Of a stretch of 64,000 bases of DNA, positions 11,121 through 22,645 are shown one piece after another (within the stretch, counting starts at the first letter, position 1; each line of letters starts with the position of its first letter). The notes beneath the pieces are model-generated. The model was not told the DNA's origin and did not search any database. It saw only the letters and a program-made list of their open reading frames with translations. Made by a program: the position numbers and the translations under genes. Origin of the DNA: Physcia stellaris (taxonomy: Eukaryota; Ascomycota; Lecanoromycetes; Caliciales; Physciaceae); NCBI GenBank assembly GCA_018902385.1, contig JABSSW010000054.1:186001-250000 (forward strand). Direction: 5' to 3'.

Positions 11121-13125
11121 TTCTAAGCAGGGAATTCGGCGTGCAAGGAGACTGGGTGACCTGTTTGAAGGGTGGTGGATGCTAGATTGCTTTTATGTGC
11201 ATGCAAGAGAAAATCTCTTTTCAATGTTGTCGCACAGTCTATACTACTCTGTCTCCGCTGTTGGTCTTTTACTATACTGTCGTTACGATCAAAGCTGCTG
11301 GAAGCGGGATGTATGGGTTCTGCCACTGAGGTTTTCCACTCTAGGTATTTACGATACACGAATTCAATGCTCAAAGAATCATGCCATCCTCTTACTTCCA
11401 AAACATGCACAAGGAGAATATCTTACTCTACAGCTACTTACCCCTAACAATCAGCAGCTCCTCTTCCCTTTGTCGCTTCACTGCCAAGTCCACCCAATTC
11501 TTGAAGCACATATACTCGATCCACAGCATCGTTTCCCGTTCATCGATTCATCTCACTATAATCTAGGACTTCTAACGCCCCCTAATTTCCCCAACACGAT
11601 AAAGCACCGTACTGATTCTCCCAAGCCTTCGAATTTGCCTAAAGTGGGCCACTGGCTGACGTTTGCAGCGATTCGCTTACTACTGGGGTTGTGGTTGGGA
11701 CGATTCCCGAGTATACCCAGGACTTGGCTGTTGAGCCAAGCTGTAAGGCTCTAGGTGGAGATGCGCCACTATGGAATTACAGAGTAGCTTGGGTGCTCAG
11801 GAAGTAATTTTTGTGGTAGAGGGAGAAGAAAGTTTGCGATTGAGACGAGACTTATGGATTCTTGTGTATTTACAAAAGTCTCGGTGCGTTTGTCGATTCT
11901 TCCAATGTCGGGTAAGCGTTCTTTCCCTGGGATTGTATGCCAGGCCAGGAGATTGTGAGTCGTTCATAAGAAGTATTCAAAATTAATCGGGTGCCTTTGT
12001 TGGTACCCATTGAAGCTCTGGATAGCTTTATGCATTTAGTCTGGATTTCCATTGATATAACAAGATGGATGATGCAGAAAGCTATGAACTTATATCAAGA
12101 CCAAACCGAATCTGACCCGTTTGAGCTGGGCTTACACACTATCTTCTTATTTCCAACCGGGTCTGCCTCTCTCCTTCTGCAAAACCGCCCGACCCTCCAG
12201 AAAAATAGGTAGACAAACCCGGAGAATAAATGCGCCAATGATGACTATGTAGTGGATAAGGGAGCTCGAAACGAGATAGACATGATGACAGAGCTTACTA
12301 CATGAGACTAAACAACCCGCGGTACCGTGGACTTGGGATTCGGCGAATGATGTACTGACGTCTGTCGAGCATGGGCATTAATTTGTATGCAACTCTGCAG
12401 ATCCTGGCTGCACTCGAACAATGCACGAACCAGGTTTCCCCGTAGAATTGAATGTCGGTGTAGAGTTCAGATGGGAGGAATGCCTCATACATTAATATCA
12501 TTGCACTGCGTGTTCAAGTTCTAACTCTACCAGCTCGTCAGACGGAGCAAGTGTGAAGTGGTGAGTCGGCACTCGGAGTCTTAGTCTCAGGGTCTAAGCT
12601 TTTTAGCTTGGCACTAGATAGCCGAGGCGGCGGGAAAATCCGACTGAGCCTAGTCCAGCTCCAGATGACCTCTAGTCCCTTGCTCGAATAAACGGACAAC
12701 CTGCTGCTGCTTGTTACCTGACTTCACCATCTTGCCGCCGGACCATCAAGACATGCGAGATATCAAAGTCCAGCCTTAACCGCTGTCTGCATCCTACCTT
12801 TCGGCTTACACACTAAATCGGCTGCTTCCCAATCCGGTTCGGAAGCTGTAAGCTCAGCCGTTGTCTCTCAAACCTTCCGCCGAACCAAACCCCGTGGGGC
12901 GCCTTCGAAGGTTCCCTTCCCCCGCTATCGCTCCATTCAATCCAAAATGGGCCATTGTACCATATTCTAGTGCTACACTTGCAGTCGTCGATGAAGACAA
13001 TTCAGGCTCTGTCGGGCACAAGCGACTACAAGGCCAGCCGTGCCGGTACGCCAGGGAGAAAGCAGAGTGGAAGGAAGTGATCCGTGGAAGTTACCAACAT
13101 ACTGTCCAGCTTTTCGGAGATCACG
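11121..13125. other. 2.0 kb gap between the zinc-finger gene and SLN1
   Basis: An out-of-register frame from the zinc-finger gene runs on to 11754 but has no domain and no conserved features. No convincing gene is seen on either strand. The distal part, from about 12550, is the likely SLN1 promoter and 5' leader. Confidence 0.55.
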
Positions 13126-16100
13126 ATGCGTATCCCCATTCGAGAACAGCTTGGTCTGCTGGTGTTGCTCACCTCCCTGGTCGCTTTGGCAGTGGTAGCA
13201 ATTGCAACGGTATGCATTCCAGACGCCAATAGCTGATCCTCCTTCACACTGCTGATTCTTACCAAACAGTGGATCACCAATTACCGCTTCGTGCTCGGCG
13301 TTAGGTTAGTACTGTCCTCCCAACCCCCATGAGTCTCGAGGCTGACTTTGCTGCACCTTCGAAGGCAATCGGATCTTACCCTAACCGCATCCTTGTATGC
13401 AAGCCAGCTTTTCTCAAATTTGTTCCTGCTCCAGTCAGCGGTTGTCGCCGCCTCTACGCGCGTGCTTATCCAGAATGCCTTGCAGAGATACAACAATGGG
13501 AATAATACCCTCGAAAATTGGAGTCGTGCTGTCTCAGATCTTGGTATTGGACTCAGTGGGGGTGCTCAAGCTACTTCACTGCTTCAGGCGCGGATCGTGT
13601 CCAAGAATGGTACAGGTTCTGGAGGTCCCTACGGACTGCTTAACGTGACAGGGACCTTTAGCGAGCAACTCTTGTTACCAGGATATTTGCATTCTGACGG
13701 AACACCAGTCTATTTGGGTGATACTACCGATGATGGCATAGGTTTTCCAAGAAATTTATATCCGAACTTGACGTTTACTTCCACGCCGGTCAACAGCACC
13801 TTTAACACATCTACCGCCTACGTTGAAGGGAAACAACTCTACGAAAACACAACCTTGTTTCTAGGTCCATGGCTGCTGAACAACTCTTTTGCTTTGGCTT
13901 CAATCACTGTACCCATGATTAACAATACCTCACTAGCAGATACACTCGGCTGGCTCACAGTCGTCATTAGCTGTCAGTCGATCTTCGACATTGTCGACGC
14001 CTCTGGTGGTTTGGGAAAGACGGGTCAAATCCTGATCTTTGGTCCAACAACATCAGACAACAGATTGCCAGGCTCGTCGGAGGCGTCCGGTAGCACTGCC
14101 AGCATTAGCAAATCTGCAGGCAGGCATATCCCGGTACAATATGTTCTGCCTCCATTAAACAACGCCTCTCGAAGCGATCGACACGCATACATTGCCTTCG
14201 GTCGGCCCAACGATCCGTTTGAGATGGAAAAATATCCAGCGGTACTCGATGCATTCACGAGCATGAACCGTGCAGACAGCAACGCTGGGAGTGTGATTTC
14301 GTCTCATAGCGAAATTGGCCGTCAAGTCTCAGTCGGATACGCACTGCCTAGATCCCCACTTGTCGATTGGGCTCTTGTTGTCGAGCAATCTCACACCGAG
14401 GTCATGGGTCCAATTTACCATCTCCGAAACGTCCTGTTGGCCTGCGTCTTCGGGACCACTGGTGCTCTGCTTCTGTTTCTTGTACCTCTTGCGCACCTGT
14501 CGGTGCGGCCTATTAGAAGGCTACGCGAAGCCACCAAGAAGACAGTGGAACCTTATCAATACTCATCCGACGGCGGAAGCCTTCCGTCTCGAGTTTCTTT
14601 GGATGACGATGATGATGGGTCAGCCTCGGATAATGGTGAAGATGCGGCAGAGGCAGAAGCGAGGAAAGAAGGCTTCCTCGGCCGGGTGGTCACTTGGCGA
14701 AGTAGGAGACATAAGAAGAAGGTGGAACGTCAGGAGTTACGGCGGCGGCAAACTTTCCGCATACCGGGAAAAGTCAAAGACAGGAAACATATCGTAGAAG
14801 ACGAATTGACAGATCTTACAACGACCTTCAATGAGATGTCCGAAGAATTAATGATGCAGTATGAGCGGCTGGAAGAAAGGGTAAAAGAACGAACAGCTCA
14901 GCTTGAGATAAGCAAAAAAGCGGCGGAAGCTGCCAACGAGAGCAAAACACTATTTATCGCCAATATCTCACACGAGCTGAAAACGCCCCTCAATGGTATT
15001 CTAGGCATGTGTGCAGTGTGTATGCAGGAAGAGGACCCGACCAAGATCAAACGATCATTAGGTATCATATATAAATCAGGCGACCTTCTCTTACATCTTC
15101 TAACAGATCTTCTAACCTTTTCGAAAAATCAGATCGGCCAGCAACTTTCCCTAGAAGAGAGGGAATTTCGCTTAGCAGACGTGAGCTCCCAGGTCCTTTC
15201 GATTTTTGAAAAGCAAGCTAGGGAAGGGGCAATCAATCTTAGTCTGCAGTTCCAGGGACCTCATGACTCAATGGATACGGCTACCGGAACAGTCGTCCAG
15301 ACTGGTTATGGACCGTTTGGTACTGGCCGTGTCAGAGACATGTGCCTCTGGGGTGACCAACACAGAATATTGCAGGTCATCATCAACCTGATCAGCAATA
15401 GTCTGAAGTTTACCCCTCCTGGCGGGTCAGTACAAGTTCGTATCAGGTGCACTGGAGAAGCGCCCCCAGAAAAAGCAGAGAGTCGCAAGGGGTCATTTAA
15501 TTCCAAACAATCCAAACAGGCCTCGCAGAGAGGTTCTCGGAAGAGAGCACGTATAGCGTCAGCCAATAGTTCCACCGCATCACCTCGGCAGCATCTTGAA
15601 CGTGACTCGTCGGGCTACTCAGACACGGCGCTTCAAATCAACGGTACTGAGCCGAAGACAATCCCGTCAGTTTTCGTTCGAGAAAGATCATCTTCGCCAC
15701 CTCCGATGAACGCGAAGACTCTGCTGTTCGAGTTTGAAGTTCAAGACACTGGTCCAGGCATTCCCGAGAATCAACAAAAGCGTGTCTTCGAGCCGTTTAT
15801 GCAGGGCGATCTAGGGCTCAGTAAAAAATATGGCGGTACTGGCCTCGGTCTTAGTATCTGTTCGCAGCTGGCAAGCCTTATGAAGGGCTCAATCCACCTC
15901 GAGAGTGAGGTTGGCGTAGGCTCGAAATTTACGATGCGAATTCCTTTGCTGTTCACCAAAGAACGAGCGGCTAGCACAAGAAGTTCTATCGCCATTCCGA
16001 ATTCACAACGCAATAGCCTGAATCTGGATTCGAACAGAGACGATCCGGTGACCCCACAACGGATGGCATCGTCTGATGATCTGTCGGTGGCCGCCAACGG

Positions 16101-16837
16101 GGAAAGTGCGCCTGCGCTCAACGGTTTCGATACACCCGCGAAGCCACGATTAGTAGGCCTTAGTCAACCGTTTTTTGCAGCTACGTCCCCATTGGAATCA
16201 CCTCAAAAGCAATTAGCAGCTATGGAACAGGCTGCTGCTCAAGCTTCGAAGAGAGGCGACAAAGTACGAGTTTTGGTAGCGGAAGACAACCAAGTAAATC
16301 AAGAAGTTGTTTTACGGATGCTGAAGCTTGAGGACATCTATGGTAGAGATCCCATCTCAATCCCTATTTCGTGGGTCTAACATCTTGCAGACGTCAGCAT
16401 TGCCAAAGATGGTCAGGAAGCCTTTGAGATGGTTAAGGAAAGCATGCAGCAATCCAAGCTCTTTAATCTGATTTTCATGGATGTTCAGGTACGAATAAGT
16501 CCCTACCATTTGGGTTTATTACACCGCCATCGTAGCGTACTAAATGAGGTCTTAGATGCCCAATCTTGATGGTCTACAGAGCACGCGTCTCATCAGGGAA
16601 ATGGGATACTCAGCCCCGATTGTTGCGCTCACAGCCTTTGCCGAGGAAAGCAACGTCAAAGAATGCATTGACTCTGGAATGGACGGTTTCCTTGCGAAGC
16701 CCTTGCGACGCCCAGCTTTCAAGCAAGTGCTAAAGCGTTACTGTGCTACGATTCCAGAAGCAGCGGAGGAAGCGGACACCAAAGCCTCCAGCTCCCCTCC
16801 TCAACCAAAAGATGAACCTGTTTCGCCATTATCATGA
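13126..16837 (+). CDS. SLN1: SLN1-type hybrid sensor histidine kinase
   Basis: Five exons (13126-13209, 13270-13304, 13365-16342, 16391-16488, 16556-16837) give 1158 residues. Order: a first membrane helix ([20 protein letters not shown]); an external domain of about 350 residues rich in N-x-S/T glycosylation sites; a second helix near residue 395; a HAMP-like linker interrupted by an acidic insert; a histidine kinase domain with phospho-histidine motif [13 protein letters not shown] near residue 572; N box [15 protein letters not shown] near 708; G boxes QDTGPGIPE and GGTGLGLSI near 863; and a receiver domain with LIFMDVQMP (Asp near 1062). Known: SLN1 senses turgor at the plasma membrane and feeds a phosphorelay (Ypd1, Ssk1) into the HOG MAP kinase pathway. 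All catalytic residues looked for are present. The receiver is split by two introns, both needed for a complete fold. Confidence 0.93.
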
Positions 16838-18819
16838 CAAACGCCAAGCAAGTCTTACGTTCTCCATGGACGTATTTCTCAATTCCAGCAATCTCAGTAA
16901 TCAACAAACTTATATTCGCAAACTCAGCCTCCTCTTGATACCCAGCGTCTACGCAGAGTTTTGTCATTGTTCTTCTCACATCCTGTATAGTCCGACAGTG
17001 GATACTTACTCTCAGCATTCCTCTTAATTTGGTTTTCTTTTAGATGTATATTTTGCGACGGCGCACATGGACTCAAAAGGTGCATCCTATACGGTTGATT
17101 TTTGTGTTTGGGCAGAGGCAGGCGGCATACTTGCTACGAGCGCAAGGCGTTTCTGGGTTACGGTAGGGCGGGTCACGGCAAAAGGGCAGAAATGGGGAAA
17201 GGAAAAGGAATTTGTCCCGATGTGTGTTCGGGAGATGGAGCAGCAAAGGCTTTGTTTGGCGATAGGCTTGGGACAGGGTAGAATACAGCTGCGGCTAATG
17301 GAGAATAGACCCTTTCTTTATAAAGCTTTTCGACAACATCTTAATATCAATCGAGATGCCTTTTGACCCCCTTGGAGATTCGACCTAATGTTCGCCGGTA
17401 CTGATGGGTCTTGCAGCCCGACGACTTCACGACTCGCTAACGGAACGTCCCTTGGAAATTCGACCCAACGGTTCACGCGGTCTTTCAAGCCGAACAACTA
17501 CTGATGTCAAGAATAGATGCCTTATCTCAAGGTACATGTATCAATCATCAAGCCCGCCAACCATAGCTTGCCCAAGAATCCGACCGCTTGCCCCAAAATC
17601 GCCAGAGAATCCCCCAACCTCCCTGTTCACCCCCACGCAAATCGCCTCCCGTCCGCATCAACCCCCTCCCCAACCCCAGCCAACCTCACAACAAACTCCT
17701 CCACCTCCCCCGAATCCCCCTCCAAAAAGCCGCACCGTCCTCTCCCCCCGTACAAGACGCCTCGAGCACTCAGCACTCAGAGCCCGATCCACCGTCCCAT
17801 GCATCGTGCCCGCCACAGCCGCGCACCCTCGCGCCGCCAAAGGACCAGCCTAGCAGCACGAAGAGCGATACCATCGCGGGGTGCCGGTCGTCGAGGCGTA
17901 GGAGCCCGGTTTGCGGCTCGCGAGGGGGAGGTGGATGGATGGATGAGGGGCCCGCTGCCTGCTCCTGGGAGGAGGATCGTGGCTGTGAGGGGGTGAGATG
18001 GGTGCTGCTCCGCATGAGGGAGGTTGAGGATGCTGCTGTAGGCGACTTCGATGGCTAGGCGGTTGACGTTGCGGATTTGTATTTAGGCCTTTGCAAGGGG
18101 GGCGGGTTGGGCGAGGGAGGGGAAGGGGGCGGTGGGGAGAGGGAGACGGGGGGTTTGGGGAGGCGATTGTTGCTGAGGTGAGCTTGGTCTGGTCTGCTGC
18201 GATGCGTGGGATGAAGGCTGAGAGAATGGTTCGGTAGCGGTGCATTTGGTGGGTGTTATGTGCCTTTTTTTTGGATTGCGATGGAATAGAGGAAAGTACC
18301 GTATTGTGGCAAGAGGTATGTCATGGCAAGGCAGTAGCAACCATCCCCCAATGGCATGCACTTCGCTATCATCGTCTGGCTTTTTGCGCTAGGGTTTAGA
18401 GACGAATGCAATGTCTCTTCTTTTTAAGGTCTTCCAGGCAAGCATTAGCGTGTAGGTTTCGCTGCAAAAAGCGGTTTTTTCTGGAAATGTTCAGGCGAGT
18501 TGTCTCTGTTCGATTTTCTCAATTCCTAGTATGTATAACTTTTTCCATTTCAAAGACTTTCGAAGTCTGAGAGCTAGTTGACGGAGATGGGTTTGATAAG
18601 CACTACAGAGGTAGCAACTTGGATTATGTAGAAATACAACGGGGGAAATTAATGAGAGCTGCTTAAGTCAAATGATGAAGGAGAACGATGGATCGTTAAG
18701 GAGTTCTGCTTTTGATATTAGAGGTCATGCTTGATTTTGTACAGGATCTTTACAACTCCCTTGATCTTAATCTTCAAATACGTAGCTCGGATTCTTGGTC
18801 GAACGGTCTAACCACAGAC
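16838..18819. other. 2.0 kb gap with strand-skewed GC-rich block
   Basis: SLN1 3' flank, then from about 17550 to 17830 the plus strand is very C-rich, and from about 17930 to 18180 it is G-rich. Pro-rich and Gly-rich frames on both strands result from the composition. The minus strand has stretches such as LAIEVAYSSILNLPHAE (about 18055-18005) and EEFVVRLAGVGEGVDADGR (about 17690-17640) that could be coding, but I could not connect them into a gene. An imperfect 27-base direct repeat (CCTTGG, A/G-A, ATTCGACC...) occurs at about 17368 and 17449. Confidence 0.4.
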
Positions 18820-19621
18820 TTAGTGGGTCTCCTTTGCAAGCCCTCCCTTGACACCTGGCGTCACAGGGGTATTATTCCCCAAAGAGCCCCCACCACTCTG
18901 CGCCTCCGGTTCAGCGGCAAATTTCTTAAGTGTATCCATCGAAACCCCATTCTCCAAAGCGGACTGGTCCGTCGCGTGAAGGTAGACTCTAGAACGGTAG
19001 ACAAACAGTTACATCGATGCAGCAGAGGTCTTCGCTTGATAGTGAAAGAGGTAGGGAACCTACTTCGGCACCACCGGGTCATTCGGCCCCTTCGCAGCCT
19101 CCATGGCTTCTTTCCACCGCGCTGTGCAGAGACACCATTTGCATCCTGGCTCCAACCCGATGCTTCGAAGGTTATTGCCTCTCGACGCGCTGAAGTCCAG
19201 GAATTCTTTTGTCAATTGTCCTATCGGCCATTAATACGGATGCCTCGTATTTTTCTCGATGTATATTAGCATACCAGCTACCGCGTGGTTGCCTCCGTCT
19301 TCAGGCCCCACACGGCAGTAGCCATCGCGGTAGAAGCCCGTCATTGGCGATTGGGAGAAAAGGGCGAGGGGCTTTTTGAAGACTGTGGTAACCAGAATGT
19401 CAGCTTCGTACTTGGGGTACGTGTGATCAGCAGGCACTTGAAATGCAGAGATACACGTCAAGACCTCTCGATTCCATGATGCTGTTATTCGAAGATAGTA
19501 CATTTGACTGAGGAGGTCACTGGAGTGTCCAGGAGAATGGATGTGGGTAAGAGCTTCAGGCGTCATTCCAAAGGATCAGTCACTTACCATTGAGGTTGCT
19601 ATTGCTCGGTTTTGTCGCCAT
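18820..19621 (-). CDS. DUF2237 family protein
   Basis: Four exons (19621-19588, 19382-19275, 19220-19064, 18988-18820) splice to 155 residues. Seen: a short start MATKPSNSNLN, then VFKKPLALFSQSPMTGFYRD with CRVGPEDGGNHAVAG, then LTKEFLDFSASRGNNLRS, LEPGCKWCLCTARWKEAM and VPKVYLHATDQSALE. This matches the DUF2237 pattern of a P-x-T-G-F-x-R-D-G core, a conserved cysteine segment and a closing histidine-containing strand. Known: DUF2237 proteins are small and widespread in bacteria and fungi, with no assigned reaction. The first intron, 205 nt, is long for this genome; the other two are 54 and 75 nt. The C-terminal 35 residues are Gly/Ser-rich and beyond the usual domain. The closest neighbour on this strand is the ELL gene, 573 bp upstream. 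Confidence 0.87.
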
Positions 19622-20194
19622 TTTGAAAGCAAGAAAAGCTGTTACCAGAATCGAAATAAGGGCGAGGGCACGGTTGAGTGAAGGAAGATTGTATGGCATC
19701 AACTATCGAAACGCTTTTAAGGTAGGAAGGAAGTTTCTCTATGGAGAAAGGGTGGATATGAACGAGGCAAGCAGAGAAGCTCCTGTTGCATGAGGTCATC
19801 GAGTCGGCTTTAGCCGGCGCTACGTACTTAGTACTTCACCATAGATTAGATTAGGGTTATCTCTCCTTTGGGACTGAGAATTGTGGCATGGGAGCATGGG
19901 TAGGTAATTGGCAGATTAAGACAAGCAAAATATTAATTTCAAAGGCTTTGATTCTAGTAATATGTAGGTACATGAGGTAATTTCTTCCTAAAGGTTTCAT
20001 TGGTCAAATCCGATGAGCCTGTCGCTCTTGCTGAAATGCTGCAAGATCCATTCCGGATCTGGAACCGATACATTAAGTCTCAATTCCAGCCGCCCAAATG
20101 CTTTCAATATTGAAGCTCTCTCCAAAAGGGATTGGTGGCTGAGATAGATAGTTGGCGTTACCAGCTCCAGAAAGTATGTTGCCACATTGCATCC
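19622..20194. other. Intergenic, DUF2237 promoter side
   Basis: No gene seen. AT-rich between about 19840 and 20000. It contains the end of the ELL transcript and the DUF2237 promoter, since both genes run on the minus strand. Confidence 0.6.
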
Positions 20195-22645
20195 TCAATG
20201 CAATGCAGCTTTGGTAATATCAGCCTTCATTACCGCCAAACGCTCGTGCATTTTCATCAAATCGTCAAACTTCTTGTTTGGCGCGTCTCTAGGAAGCGCC
20301 GCGACCTCCGCATACAACGCTTGATATTTAGCGTAGAACATCTTGAACAGCTGCGCTTCCTCCAGTGTTTCCCTCTTAATCTTGGATTTGATATCCATGC
20401 TGCTCTCGGACGTTGGCGGCGAGACCGGTGAGGCTTTGTAACGCTTCGCGCTACTCGAATACCCGTTAGTCATGGACGTGCCATTCGTGAGAGGATGACC
20501 GGTGTCCTTGATGTCGGCATCATCGTCGGTCGCTTTGCGCTTCAGAGGCCGTCCATTTGACGACGATTCGGGTGTCAAGCCGGCCCCTGATACATCCCTT
20601 ACGTCCTTTGATCGCGGGACGCGAGCATGACCGACGAGTGGGGTCGATGAAGTTGAAGATATGGGGCGGCTGTCGTTGTCCAAATCAGAAGCGTTAGTGG
20701 GTGGAGAGGAACCCAGCGGGGATGGCTTATGGGGCGAGCTCGTCGTCCGCTGGCGAGAGAGCGATTTCGGATTTGAGTGTGAGGCTAGGTTACTGTCGAT
20801 GGAAGCGTATTTCGAATTTGAGCTCGACGAATCGAAGGAAGGCGGCCGCTTTTCGGCGGGTTTGGAAGGAGAGCCAGTAGGCTTCTTGTAGCTATGTGCT
20901 GTTTGCGAGCCTGCTACCTCGCGCTTCGCTGAGGCTGGGACGGGTTTCGGCTTCATAGGTTTTTTGACTTCCTTATCTGTATTCCTTCTCATAGCGGTAG
21001 CGCTTAGCTTGGGTGTATTTGGCTTTGCCTTCATAGCAGGGGCATCCAACATGTCCTCGTCGTCCTGAGCGTTTGGTGTCTTTTTCGTTACGGGTGGGGC
21101 CGCCTTTTGCGTGCTTCCTTTTGCTTTCGAAGCCGGCGGGGCTACGATGTCTTCGTCGTCTTCCTCATCCGAATCATGCACGAACTCACTTGACTTCGCT
21201 ATCACTTTAGTGGCTGCCGCCTTCTTGCCCCCTTTCTTGATACCAGTGGGCATGTCTTGAGTTTTCTCTTTGATCTTTGTGGTCTGGTTGACTTTCTTAG
21301 ACTCTTTAGGCAATGAACCTTTGGGCCGAGCATCACTCTCACTGCCTTTGGAAACTGTCAGCGACTTGCCTGGCTTGGGCTTTGCCTTTGATTCGGCATC
21401 ACTTGGCGCAAGCCTGTCCAGGCGTGTGTCGCTATCTTGACTGGGTGTTGATCGGGGAACAGCAGTATCATCCGTCGGCTGGAGGTTAATCCGTGGTGTG
21501 GCACCTCTCTGAACCTTCGGATCATTGAGGTTCAAGTTTGAAAGGACTTTGCCTTTGTTTCGTTCGTGGTACGGTAATAGCTTCTGCCAGAGAGGGTTGT
21601 TGCGTGGCAAGCGAGATCTGTCGAAGGCGGAAATGGCACGATCAATGGCGAGTTGACGATCGTCCGGGCTGGGGTAATTGAACGCCCACAAATCTAACTC
21701 TTTGAATGCTTTGTCGTTGAGATCCCACTTGGATTGATCGAGGCGATATGGTTTGCCGACACGCTGGAGCACCTCAAGGCAGTCTTTCTGATCACATCCT
21801 AAGGTTTGGCCGAGGTATTTCTCAGACACTGGGCGGACGGCAAGGAAGTGAATGAGCGGTATCCTCAAAGCCTTCGACCTCTGTGCCTGGGCATTCTCAA
21901 CGAGGGGCTCTGAAGTGACAGCTTCCATACTGTGAGGTGACCGAACAGCGCCGAGTGAAGGACTGATAGCTGCAGAATGGATGTTCTTTGTTATCTGGCG
22001 ATTTGTGTTGGTCTTCGACTTCATAGCTGAGAGCACTTTCGAATTTTTGGCAGCGTTTCGCCTGGATACAGCCGGTGGAAGGCCGATGTTGTTGGGAGCA
22101 AGCTGTATTCTGGTGTTTTGTTAGTGGTGGACTGATAGATGTAAGAGACTAGGTGCACTTACTGCCTGGCTTGCTTCTCTCTCTCGGCTGAGGCGAGTTG
22201 GTTTTGGAGCTTCGCCAAAGCAACATCAGCACCAAGAGTGTCTTCTTGAGCTTTCTTCATCGCCAAGCGGTGACTTTGTAGAGCAGTGAAGGTGACCTCG
22301 TTCTCCTTGCCCTCGGTATAGCTGTAGACCTCAGTTGAAGTGGCTTGAACCGTAGCGGATAACTGTTTGGATCTATTTCCGTATTCGAGTGTCTGTGAAT
22401 CAATGTCAGTGTGGACCATCAGCTCCAACAGTAAACCGACTCACGATGATTTTTCCGAAAGACATGTGAACCCCCTTGCCCCCGCTCCGAGCGCTTCGAA
22501 GGATATTGTCAAGGACTCCATCTTCGAGCTCTAGCCGCATGGCCTGTAAGGGTTTCAAGGAGGGCGTCGAAGCGGATTCGTTACGAGCGGAGCCGGGAGC
22601 TCCGTGAAGAGTGACACCCTCTTCAGCAACGTTGAGAATATCCAT
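20195..22645 (-). CDS. ELL1: RNA polymerase II elongation factor ELL
   Basis: Three exons (22645-22445, 22392-22163, 22109-20195) with 52-53-nt introns give 781 residues. The N-terminal 170 residues resemble the ELL amino-terminal domain (LELEDGVLDNILRSAR, HMSFGKIITLEYGNRSKQL, then an Ala/Lys/Gln-rich helix). A winged-helix-like part follows (RIPLIHFLAVRPVSEKYLG, GKPYRLDQSKWDLNDKAFKE). A long Lys/Ser/Pro-rich disordered middle of about 350 residues holds an acidic patch (DSDEEDDED). The end (FKMFYAKYQALYAEV, KMHERLAVMKADI) resembles the occludin/ELL domain. Known: ELL suppresses pausing by Pol II and binds EAF partners; fission yeast has Ell1. Inferred: a nuclear elongation factor. The order of domains, not one motif, carries the call. 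Confidence 0.82.

Noticed and set aside
10792-11754. 320-codon frame overlapping the zinc-finger gene and running past it
   Set aside because: Out of register with the zinc-finger coding sequence; no conserved motif in the part beyond 11120.
12861-13232. 123-codon frame across the SLN1 start
   Set aside because: Starts at a TTG and conflicts with the SLN1 first exon, whose membrane helix and splice joins are well supported.
17404-18058. Overlapping Pro-rich plus-strand frames
   Set aside because: Produced by the C-rich composition; no domain and no splice support.
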